Under the pieces are notes generated by a model. That model had not been told where the DNA came from. It saw only the letters and a program-made list of their open reading frames with translations, and ran no database searches. A DNA stretch of 19,455 nt, taken from DATIJJ01 sp039936115 (lineage in GTDB: Bacteria > Pseudomonadota > Gammaproteobacteria > DSM-16500). Below are positions 13,015 to 19,455 of this stretch, piece by piece (positions within the stretch are counted from its first letter, which is position 1; each line of letters opens with the position of its first letter). Location: positions 1 to 19,455 of the forward strand of contig JBDTIZ010000058.1 in assembly GCA_039936115.1 (NCBI GenBank), in the 5' to 3' direction. A program made the translations under genes and the position numbers.

Positions 13015-14304
13015 ATGCAAGTATCTGTTGAAGCTCCAAGCAAGCTCGAGCGTCGTGTTACTATCGTTGTTCCAGTTGAAGAATTAAATCAAGCATTTGA
13101 CAAGCGTATTGCGAGTCTAGCTAAGAATGCAAAAGTGGCAGGATTTCGTCCTGGCAAAGCACCATTGAATGTAATTAAACAACGCTATGGTGATACTGCT
13201 CGTGAAGAAGCACTCAGTGAAGTCATTCAGTCATCTTTATATGCCGCTATAAGCCAAGAAAAATTAAACTTGGTCGGTACTCCAACCGTTGAACCTAAAA
13301 TGATTACACCTGATCAACCATTAGAATTTGTGGCGACTTTTGAAGTATTGCCAGAAATTGAAGACTTTCGTTTTGATTTAAGCAAGCTTGAAAAACAAGT
13401 TGCTAAGATCACAGAAGCGGATATCGAAAAAGTATTGGAACACTTACGTTCCCAACACACACGTTGGAAAAAAGTGGATCGTGCAGCACAAGATAAAGAC
13501 CAAGTTGTCATCGATTTCCGCGGCACTATGGATGGCGTGGCATTTGCTGGCGGCGAAGCGCATGAATACCCTATCGTTTTAGGCAGCAAAAACATGATTC
13601 CTGGTTTCGAAGAAGGTATCGTGGGCATGAAAGCTGGTGAAGAAAAACTTGTCCCTGTGACATTCCCAGAAAATTATTTTTCGAAAGAAGTGGCGGGTAA
13701 AGTTGCTGAATTCACCATCAAAGCAGTTAGTGTCTCTGAACCAGAACTGCCAGAAATGGATGAAGGATTTGTTAAGAAATTAGGCATCAAAAGCGGCAAG
13801 ATTGAAGAGCTGCATGCTGAAATCAAAAAAAATCTGGAACGAGAATTAGACCGCGTTATTACTGCAAAATTAAAAAACCAGGTATTTGATACGCTTCTTT
13901 CACAAAATGCACTGGAAATTCCAAAAGCATTGATCGAGCGTGAAGCAAGCCGTATCCATGATGAAGTTCATCCCAATCATGGCGAGCATCATTCGCATTC
14001 CGAATCTGAAATGTCTGCTTTTAACGAAGCTGCTAAACGCAATGTGACACTAGGATTATTGGTAGCTGAAGTGGTCAAGAAAAACAAGCTCACTGCGGAT
14101 AAAGAACGCGTGATGGCGCATTTATCTAAAATGGCTTCTGCTTATGAAAACCCAACAGAAGTAATGAATTGGTATGCAAGTAATAAACGTGCTTATGCTG
14201 AAATCGAAATGCAAACTTTAGAAGATCAAGTAATCGAAAAGCTGTTAGAGCAAGTACAAGTGACTGATAAGATGGTTAGCTATAACGAGATTATCAGTAA
14301 TTAA
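13015..14304 (+). CDS. tig: Trigger factor, ribosome-associated chaperone and prolyl isomerase
   Basis: Trigger factor binds ribosomal protein L23 at the exit tunnel and shields nascent chains. The 429-residue length is normal. Residues 1-115 are the ribosome-binding domain with the signature GFRPGKAP at 43-50. Residues about 150-240 are the FKBP-like isomerase domain (DQVVIDFRGTMDGVAFAGGE, then PGFEEGIVGMKAGEEK). The remainder is the helical chaperone body. An unusual His-rich loop, HPNHGEHHSHSESE at about residue 319, lies in the chaperone body and could bind metal. The ATG at 13015 is preceded by TGAGGG. It is first in the tig-clpP-clpX-lon cluster. Confidence 0.97.
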   Translation: MQVSVEAPSKLERRVTIVVPVEELNQAFDKRIASLAKNAKVAGFRPGKAPLNVIKQRYGDTAREEALSEVIQSSLYAAISQEKLNLVGTPTVEPKMITPDQPLEFVATFEVLPEIEDFRFDLSKLEKQVAKITEADIEKVLEHLRSQHTRWKKVDRAAQDKDQVVIDFRGTMDGVAFAGGEAHEYPIVLGSKNMIPGFEEGIVGMKAGEEKLVPVTFPENYFSKEVAGKVAEFTIKAVSVSEPELPEMDEGFVKKLGIKSGKIEELHAEIKKNLERELDRVITAKLKNQVFDTLLSQNALEIPKALIEREASRIHDEVHPNHGEHHSHSESEMSAFNEAAKRNVTLGLLVAEVVKKNKLTADKERVMAHLSKMASAYENPTEVMNWYASNKRAYAEIEMQTLEDQVIEKLLEQVQVTDKMVSYNEIISN

Positions 14305-14318
14305 GATGTATGTCTGAT

Positions 14319-14336
14319 CCCCTTTGAAAAAAGGGG
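14319..14336 (+). terminator. Hairpin with GAAA tetraloop after tig
   Basis: CCCCTTT and AAAGGGG form a perfect 7-bp stem closed by a GAAA tetraloop, 14 bases after the tig stop. Only a loose T-rich tract follows (GTATTACTTTTC), so termination is probably partial and clpP may receive read-through. Confidence 0.5.
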
Positions 14337-14389
14337 GTATTACTTTTCATAAGTGCTTCTACTTTTAAATATGAACAAGGAAAATTGCA

Positions 14390-15031
14390 ATGAGCAAAAG
14401 CGAAGTTAACACGATTAATTCGAATCTTGTTCCGATGGTTATTGAGCAAACAGCCCGTGGGGAACGCTCTTTTGACATTTTTTCGAGATTATTAAAAGAC
14501 AGGGTTGTGTTTATTGTTGGCCCGATTGATGACGTGGTATCTAACCTGGTTGTTGCGCAGTTATTATTTTTAGAGTCAGAAAACCCGGATAAAGATATTT
14601 CACTTTATATCAATTCACCAGGCGGTGTGGTGACAGCAGGTCTTGCGATCTATGACACCATGCAGTTTATTAAGCCAGATGTAAGCACGATGTGCATGGG
14701 CCAAGCTGCTAGCATGGGCGCTTTATTATTAGCGGCCGGCGCAGCTGGTAAGCGTATTTGCCTGCCTAATGCTAGGGTAATGATTCATCAACCCTTAGGT
14801 GGCGTGCAAGGACAAGCTTCTGACATTGCTATTCATGCAGAAGAAACATTAAAGATTCGCACCCGTTTAAATAAAATATTGTCGCACCATACAGGACAAT
14901 CTGAAGAAACCATCGCGAAAGATACGGATCGAGATAATTTCATGAGTCCTGAAAGAGCGCTTGAGTACTGTTTAATAGATAAAATTTTGGTAGAGCGTGC
15001 CAAAGGTAAACATAAAGAAAAATCATCTTAA
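14390..15031 (+). CDS. clpP: ATP-dependent Clp protease proteolytic subunit
   Basis: A serine peptidase that forms a two-ring, 14-subunit chamber fed by ClpX or ClpA. The 213 residues match the family. The catalytic triad is Ser108 (GQAASMGA), His133 (MIHQP) and Asp182 (DTDRDNF), corresponding to E. coli mature Ser97, His122 and Asp171. The N-terminal NLVPMVIEQTARGERSFDIF marks the axial loop and the usual short propeptide region. A good Shine-Dalgarno (AAGGAAAA) precedes ATG at 14390. clpX follows after 77 bases. Confidence 0.98.
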   Translation: MSKSEVNTINSNLVPMVIEQTARGERSFDIFSRLLKDRVVFIVGPIDDVVSNLVVAQLLFLESENPDKDISLYINSPGGVVTAGLAIYDTMQFIKPDVSTMCMGQAASMGALLLAAGAAGKRICLPNARVMIHQPLGGVQGQASDIAIHAEETLKIRTRLNKILSHHTGQSEETIAKDTDRDNFMSPERALEYCLIDKILVERAKGKHKEKSS

Positions 15032-15052
15032 TTCAAGACAGCTCTTGAATTA
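15029..15052 (+). terminator. Perfect 10-bp hairpin at the clpP stop codon
   Basis: Arms 15029-15038 and 15043-15052 (core AATTCAAGA / TCTTGAATT) enclose the loop CAGC. The TAA stop begins the left arm. No T-tract follows. The right arm includes the -35 of the predicted clpX heat-shock promoter, so it could be a transcript boundary, an RNA-processing site or a regulator-binding palindrome. Confidence 0.5.
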
Positions 15053-15071
15053 TTAAAAATCGTCTCCATCT
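15044..15071 (+). promoter_or_regulatory. Predicted sigma-32 (heat-shock) promoter of clpX
   Basis: CTTGAAT (15044-15050; consensus CTTGAAA) and CTCCATCT (15064-15071; consensus CCCCATNT) are separated by 13 bases, within the RpoH range. Each box has a single mismatch. The clpX start codon is 38 bases further on. Confidence 0.55.
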
Positions 15072-15108
15072 GATTAAGAGTTAAGTTAAACAAAGAGGTT
15101 GTATTGTT

Positions 15109-16377
15109 ATGGCCAGTAATGGGAATAAAGATAAAGTACTACATTGCTCATTTTGCGGCAAAAGCCAACATGAAGTTCGCAAGCTGATTGCGGGCCCATC
15201 TGTTTATGTCTGCGATGAGTGTGTTGCGCTATGCAATGAAATTATTCAAGAAGAGGCTCAAAATACACAAGCAACTGATGAGGCGGCGTTTAAGCTACCC
15301 ACGCCTGCTGAAATTTGCAAAATTCTGAATGAATATGTTGTCGGTCAGTCATTTGCTAAAAAAACCCTAGCTGTTGCTGTTTATAATCATTACAAACGGT
15401 TACGCAGTAAAGTGAAGGACTGCGAGATAGAGCTAAATAAAAGCAATATTTTGTTAGTTGGGCCCACCGGTAGCGGTAAAACCTTGTTAGCTGAAACATT
15501 AGCAAGATTATTAAACGTACCTTTTGTGATTGCTGATGCCACAACGCTGACTGAAGCGGGTTATGTCGGTGAAGATGTCGAAAATATTATCCAGAAACTC
15601 TTACAGAAATGTGACTATGATGTAACGAAAGCCCAAACAGGTATTGTTTACATTGACGAAATTGACAAAATCTCACGTAAATCCGAAAATCCATCGATCA
15701 CACGAGATGTCTCAGGAGAAGGCGTACAACAAGCTCTCTTGAAATTGATCGAGGGCACAGTTGCCTCGGTTCCACCTCAAGGTGGCCGAAAGCATCCACA
15801 ACAAGAGTTTATTCAAGTAGATACAAAAAATATTCTCTTTATCTGTGGCGGCGCTTTCGCGGGATTAGAAAAAGTTATCCGTGACCGTTCTGAAAAATCA
15901 GGTATTGGTTTCTCAGCTGAAGTTCACAGTAAAGACGATTCTAAATCAAACGATCAACTACTTCATGAAGTTGAGCCTGCGGATTTGATCAAATTTGGTT
16001 TAATTCCAGAATTAATCGGCCGCTTGCCTGTTGTTGCCACACTGGAAGAATTGGATAAAGATGCTCTAATTAAGATCTTAACCGAGCCGAAAAACGCGCT
16101 ATCTAAACAATATCGTAAACTTTTTGAGATGGAAGGTGCTTCCTTAGAGTTTCGCGATGCCGCATTAAATATGATTGCAGAACGCTGCGTTGAAAAGAAA
16201 ACCGGTGCTCGTGGCTTACGTTCTATCCTAGAAAAAGCACTTTTAGATATTATGTACGATCTGCCTTCATTAACTAACGTGTCTAAGGTCATTATTGATG
16301 AATCATGCATCAAAGGCGAAACACCGCCTATTATTATGTATGAAAATAATGAGCAAGCTTTCGCGGCTTCTGAGTGA
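15109..16377 (+). CDS. clpX: ATP-dependent Clp protease ATPase subunit ClpX
   Basis: An AAA+ unfoldase that recognises tagged proteins and threads them into ClpP. The 422 residues are full length. The zinc-binding domain uses Cys13, Cys16, Cys35 and Cys38. Walker A is GPTGSGKT (118-125), pore loop 1 GYVG (151-154), Walker B IVYIDEID (179-186), and the RKH loop lies at 227-229. The ClpP-docking loop SGIGFSAEV carries IGF at 266-268, and the sensor-2 region is GARGLRSILE. It can be transcribed from its own predicted heat-shock promoter as well as by read-through from clpP. The Shine-Dalgarno AGAGG is about 11 nt from the ATG. Confidence 0.98.
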   Translation: MASNGNKDKVLHCSFCGKSQHEVRKLIAGPSVYVCDECVALCNEIIQEEAQNTQATDEAAFKLPTPAEICKILNEYVVGQSFAKKTLAVAVYNHYKRLRSKVKDCEIELNKSNILLVGPTGSGKTLLAETLARLLNVPFVIADATTLTEAGYVGEDVENIIQKLLQKCDYDVTKAQTGIVYIDEIDKISRKSENPSITRDVSGEGVQQALLKLIEGTVASVPPQGGRKHPQQEFIQVDTKNILFICGGAFAGLEKVIRDRSEKSGIGFSAEVHSKDDSKSNDQLLHEVEPADLIKFGLIPELIGRLPVVATLEELDKDALIKILTEPKNALSKQYRKLFEMEGASLEFRDAALNMIAERCVEKKTGARGLRSILEKALLDIMYDLPSLTNVSKVIIDESCIKGETPPIIMYENNEQAFAASE

Positions 16378-16428
16378 TAACTTTCTTTAACTCGCATATA
16401 CTTAATATTGATAGACAGGAAAATAGTC

Positions 16429-16452
16429 CGCTACACATAAACAGGTGTAGCG
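16429..16452 (+). repeat. Perfect 8-bp hairpin between clpX and lon
   Basis: CGCTACAC and GTGTAGCG enclose an 8-nt loop (ATAAACAG). No T-tract follows, so it is not a standard terminator. A second short stem (CTCT, then AGAG) lies next to the lon Shine-Dalgarno GAGAGGAG. The 110-base gap has no clear sigma-70 or sigma-32 promoter. Confidence 0.45.
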
Positions 16453-16487
16453 CCTGCATAGTCTCTATTGCAGAGAGGAGCTAAAAT

Positions 16488-18953
16488 ATGACCGCAAACA
16501 AAAATGAATTGAAACTATTAGGAATCCCCGTACTACCCTTGCGTGATGTGGTTGTATACCCTTACATGGTTGTACCATTATTCGTTGGCCGCGAACGTTC
16601 AATTAAAGCGCTTGAAATCGCAATGGCAGCAGATAAACAAATTCTTGTAGCAACGCAAAGAAGTGCCGCAGATGATCAGCCTACCGAAGAAGGTATTTAT
16701 CATATTGGTACCCTAGCAACTGTACTTCAGCTACTCAAGTTACCCGATGGCACCGTTAAAGTATTAATTGAAGGTGTGAAACGCGCGAAAATAACTCGTT
16801 TTTTAACTGGCAACAAAGATTATTTTTTAGCAGACGTTGAATTTATCGATGATATTAACGTTGAATCGCGTGAAATTGAAATTCTTATTCGCTCATTAAA
16901 ATCGCAATTTGAGCAATATGTAAAATTAAACAGAAAAATCCCAACTGAAATTTTAGCATCCGTCTTAGCGATTGAAGATGGCAGCAGACTTTCCGATACT
17001 ATTGCTGCGCATCTTAGTTTGAAGTTAGATGAAAAACAAAAAATTCTTGAAGTGTTGGATTTAGCAAAGAGATTAGAAAAACTTGTTGGTGTGATGGAGT
17101 CTGAAATTGATCTCTTGCAAGTTGAAAAGAAAATTCGCGGTCGTGTTAAACGTCAAATGGAAAAAACACAACGCGAATATTATTTGAATGAACAAATGAA
17201 GGCGATTCAAAAAGAATTAGGCGAATTGGAAGAAGTGCCAAATGAACTTGAAGCGTTGGCAAAGAAAATCGAAAAATCTGGACTAACACCAGAAGCACAA
17301 GAAAAATGCCAAAACGAATTAAATAAATTAAAAATGATGTCACCTATGTCTGCAGAGGCAACGGTTTCACGCAATTATTTAGATTGGATGTTGGCTTTGC
17401 CTTGGAAAAAGAAATCCAAGCTCACAGTAAGTCTCGCGGAAGCTGAAAGAATTCTTGAAGAAGAGCACTACGGACTTAAAGAAGTTAAAGAAAGAATTCT
17501 TGAATATCTTGCTGTGAACAAGCGTGTGAAAAAATTAAAAGGTCCTATTCTCTGTTTAGTAGGCCCACCGGGTGTGGGTAAAACCTCTTTAGGTCAATCG
17601 ATTGCAAATGCAACAGGGCGAAAATTTGTTCGTATGTCACTGGGCGGTATTAGAGATGAAGCTGAAATAAGAGGCCATCGTCGAACTTATATCGGTGCGA
17701 TGCCTGGTAAAATCGTTCAAAAGATTTCAAAAACAGATGTAAGAAATCCGTTTTTCTTATTGGATGAAATCGACAAAATGGCGATGGATTTTCGTGGTGA
17801 TCCGGCTTCTGCTTTGCTTGAAGTATTGGATCCAGAACAAAATCATGCGTTCAATGATCATTATCTAGAAGTCGATTATGATTTATCCGATGTGATGTTT
17901 GTCGCGACAGCTAATACGCTTGAAATTCCACCCGCATTACGCGATCGTATGGAAATTATTCGTATTCCTGGTTACACGGAAGATGAAAAAATTCACATTG
18001 CTTTACGTCATTTGATTCCTAAGCAAATGGAAGCGAATGGTTTGAAACCAACTGAAATTGAAATTCCACTCGATACAGTGCGATACATTGTGCAGCATTA
18101 TACACGTGAAGCAGGTGTGCGTAATTTAGAACGAGAAATTTCTAAAATTTTCCGCAAAGTTGTAAAAGAAATTTTACTGCAAGTAAAAACCAAAGCTAAA
18201 GTCAAAGCTAAAGTCAAAGCCAAAGCGAAGAAAAAACGTATTGAAGTTGCCGATCTAGAACAATATTTAGGCGTACGACGTTATCGTCATGATGTTGCTG
18301 CTGAAAAAGATCAAGTTGGACAAGTCAAAGGTCTTGCATGGACCGAAGTGGGTGGTGAGTTGTTAGAAATTGAAGCGGTTACCTTGCCAGGTAAGGGCAA
18401 AACAACTTACACAGGACAGCTAGGTGGTGTAATGCAAGAATCCATACAAGCTGCCTTAACTGTTGTACGTTCACGTGCACCCTTATTAGGGATCCATAAA
18501 GACTTTTTTGATAAGCATGACATTCATATTCACGTTCCAGAAGGTGCAACACCAAAAGATGGACCAAGTGCCGGAATAAGTATGTGTACAGCCTTGGTAT
18601 CAGTCATAACACAAATACCTGTGCGTTCTGAATATGCTATGACAGGTGAAATCACATTGCGTGGAGAAGTACTAGCAGTCGGCGGTATCAAAGAAAAACT
18701 GCTTGCAGCGCATCGCGGTGGGATAAAGAGTGTGATCATTCCAGCTGAAAATGTGAAAGATCTGAAAGAAATTCCAGATAACATTAAAAAAGATTTAGAT
18801 ATCAAGCCAGTGCGTTGGATCGATGAAGTCCTGACTTACGCTCTGAATGGCTATCCTAGCCGATTACCCGGCAAAGGTAAGGGTAAAAAGCTGAAAGGTA
18901 TTATTACCGGTCAAAAGAAATTTCGTAAAGGGGACCGAGCTCGAACGCATTAA
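16488..18953 (+). CDS. lon: Lon ATP-dependent protease
   Basis: A homohexameric AAA+ serine-lysine protease that degrades misfolded and regulatory proteins. Domains: N-terminal substrate-binding LON domain (IPVLPLRDVVVYPYMVVPLF), coiled linker (KRQMEKTQREYYLNEQMKAI), AAA+ module with Walker A GPPGVGKT (359-366) and LLDEIDKM, and protease domain with the Ser694-Lys737 dyad (KDGPSAG and GGIKEKLLAAHR), matching E. coli Ser679 and Lys722. At 821 residues it is longer than E. coli Lon (784). The extra length includes a Lys/Ala/Val tract at residues 567-584, between AAA+ and protease domains, and a basic tail (GKGKGKKLKG, then KKFRKGDRARTH). Shine-Dalgarno AGGAG, spacing about 7. Confidence 0.97.
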   Translation: MTANKNELKLLGIPVLPLRDVVVYPYMVVPLFVGRERSIKALEIAMAADKQILVATQRSAADDQPTEEGIYHIGTLATVLQLLKLPDGTVKVLIEGVKRAKITRFLTGNKDYFLADVEFIDDINVESREIEILIRSLKSQFEQYVKLNRKIPTEILASVLAIEDGSRLSDTIAAHLSLKLDEKQKILEVLDLAKRLEKLVGVMESEIDLLQVEKKIRGRVKRQMEKTQREYYLNEQMKAIQKELGELEEVPNELEALAKKIEKSGLTPEAQEKCQNELNKLKMMSPMSAEATVSRNYLDWMLALPWKKKSKLTVSLAEAERILEEEHYGLKEVKERILEYLAVNKRVKKLKGPILCLVGPPGVGKTSLGQSIANATGRKFVRMSLGGIRDEAEIRGHRRTYIGAMPGKIVQKISKTDVRNPFFLLDEIDKMAMDFRGDPASALLEVLDPEQNHAFNDHYLEVDYDLSDVMFVATANTLEIPPALRDRMEIIRIPGYTEDEKIHIALRHLIPKQMEANGLKPTEIEIPLDTVRYIVQHYTREAGVRNLEREISKIFRKVVKEILLQVKTKAKVKAKVKAKAKKKRIEVADLEQYLGVRRYRHDVAAEKDQVGQVKGLAWTEVGGELLEIEAVTLPGKGKTTYTGQLGGVMQESIQAALTVVRSRAPLLGIHKDFFDKHDIHIHVPEGATPKDGPSAGISMCTALVSVITQIPVRSEYAMTGEITLRGEVLAVGGIKEKLLAAHRGGIKSVIIPAENVKDLKEIPDNIKKDLDIKPVRWIDEVLTYALNGYPSRLPGKGKGKKLKGIITGQKKFRKGDRARTH
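18192..18227 (+). repeat. 12-bp tandem repeat inside lon
   Basis: AAAGCTAAAGTC occurs twice in tandem (18192-18215), followed by a degenerate third unit (18216-18227). Each unit encodes Lys-Ala-Lys-Val or a close variant. The length is a multiple of three, so unit gain or loss would keep the frame. Confidence 0.75.
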
Positions 18954-18976
18954 TCTATTGTAATGCTTTTGATATC

Positions 18977-19004
18977 GTAGGGGCGAACTATGTGGTTTGC
19001 CCCT
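18977..19004. repeat. Half copy of the nested-hairpin repeat
   Basis: GTAGGGGCGAAC, a short loop, and GTTTGCCCC match the left arm of the repeats at 8131 and 12534. Only one arm is present. It forms a 9-bp hairpin with one G-U pair, 24 bases after lon, and may cap the lon mRNA. Confidence 0.6.
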
Positions 19005-19060
19005 TGCTTTTGTCATGCCAGCGTTAGACTTCATAGCTCATATAGTTGATAAAAACCCGG

Positions 19061-19080
19061 ATGCTAGCCTTCGCGGGCAT
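19061..19080. repeat. Degenerate REP-like palindrome
   Basis: ATGCTAGCCTTCGCGGGCAT pairs ATGC/GCAT and GC/GC around a CTTC loop, with two mismatches. It resembles the widespread GGATGCCCGCCTTCGCGGGCATG palindrome family. GTCATGCCAGC at 19013-19023 and GGGCATGGCAGC at 19075-19086 could be the outer ends of one larger degraded unit. Confidence 0.45.
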
Positions 19081-19110
19081 GGCAGCTATTTTGATAATAA
19101 TTACAGCACC

Positions 19111-19136
19111 AAAAAAGCAAAAGCCCTAGCTTTTGC
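19111..19136 (-). terminator. Intrinsic terminator reading leftward, between lon and the HU gene
   Basis: On the minus strand, GCAAAAGC, a 4-nt TAGG loop and GCTTTTGC are followed directly by TTTTTT. That is an orthodox terminator for transcripts moving toward lon. On the + strand the same perfect 8-bp hairpin is followed only by a distant T-rich stretch (19146-19157), so it may be weakly bidirectional. Confidence 0.55.
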
Positions 19137-19218
19137 AGGTTTCAGTATTACTTTTTTACAAAAATAGGAATGCAATAAATAAATTATAAAAAATTATGAG
19201 AAACTTGTAAGACATTGC

Positions 19219-19248
19219 TTGACACATGTTTCCCCCAATTGGTATAAA
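19219..19248 (+). promoter_or_regulatory. Sigma-70 promoter of the HU gene
   Basis: TTGACA (19219-19224) and TATAAA (19243-19248) are separated by 18 bases. Predicted initiation near 19255 leaves a leader of about 100 nt containing AGCCT (19264-19268), which can pair with a later AGGCT. Between lon and this promoter only the repeats and hairpins listed are seen. Confidence 0.65.
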
Positions 19249-19354
19249 TCACATCTCAATTAAGCCTGTAAAAAAAGACTTTTAAAGGCTAAGGAATAGA
19301 GTACTTAGGTAAGGTAGTTTTTTTAACCACGGATAGAAAGAAGTAGAGGGTATA

Positions 19355-19455
19355 ATGAATAGAGCAGAGCTTGTTGAACTTATTGCAGATAAGGCAGAGG
19401 TAACTAAGGCTGCTGCAGAGCGCGCATTAGGGGCACTGATTGATGCGATTACCTC
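19355..19455 (+). CDS. DNA-binding protein HU, N-terminal part
   Basis: A histone-like nucleoid protein, cut by the window end after 33 codons. The visible N-terminus, MNRAELVELIADKAEVTKAA then AERALGALIDAIT, is the two-helix dimerisation arm typical of HU. An HU-beta gene after lon is the standard gammaproteobacterial order (hupB). The Shine-Dalgarno AGAGGG precedes ATG at 19355. The DNA-binding beta arms lie beyond the window. Confidence 0.9.
   Translation, partial: MNRAELVELIADKAEVTKAAAERALGALIDAIT

Overview
The window is AT-rich gammaproteobacterial chromosome. The right third carries the conserved block tRNA-Leu(UAG), tig, clpP, clpX, lon and the start of an HU gene, all on the + strand. 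This order, with an ankyrin-repeat protein of effector type next to it and several decaying genes, suggests a host-associated member of the Legionellales/Coxiellaceae. That placement is inference from gene content and composition.

Left region (1-3100): two paralogous PAS-like/LuxR-HTH regulators (154-870 + and 2312-3064 -) flank a small dimeric alpha/beta-barrel (ABM-like) protein, a GrpB/UPF0157 protein, and a frameshifted 5' relic of a carotenoid/retinal cleavage oxygenase that is not an intact open frame. The relic keeps its start codon and Shine-Dalgarno and lies directly downstream of the second regulator on the same strand.

Middle region (3200-12540): a small three-helix membrane protein; a 535-residue exported protein of unknown function behind a strong sigma-70-like promoter; 2,4-dienoyl-CoA reductase FadH with its full set of catalytic and Fe-S residues and a near-consensus promoter; a C-terminal relic of an unknown gene; a 673-residue protein built from three copies of a composite ankyrin plus helical module; an ElaA-type acetyltransferase; and an FAD-dependent amine oxidase/protoporphyrinogen oxidase-like enzyme.

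Right region (12540-19455): the protein quality-control cluster. Trigger factor folds nascent chains, ClpX unfolds substrates for ClpP, Lon is the independent AAA+ protease, and HU follows. Regulatory signals between the genes include a terminator-like hairpin in the tig leader, a GAAA-loop hairpin after tig, a 10-bp hairpin at the clpP stop that overlaps a good sigma-32 promoter match for clpX, a clpX-lon hairpin, and a sigma-70 promoter with a leader of about 100 nt for the HU gene.

A dispersed palindromic repeat (each arm is a hairpin, and the two arms also pair with each other) occurs as two full copies (8131-8225 and 12534-12626) and one half copy (18977-19004). The second copy supplies the stop codon of the amine oxidase gene. 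No complete new defence or mobile system is visible. The most notable points are the oxygenase relic beside the paired regulators, the modular ankyrin protein, the nested-hairpin repeat and the clpX heat-shock promoter.
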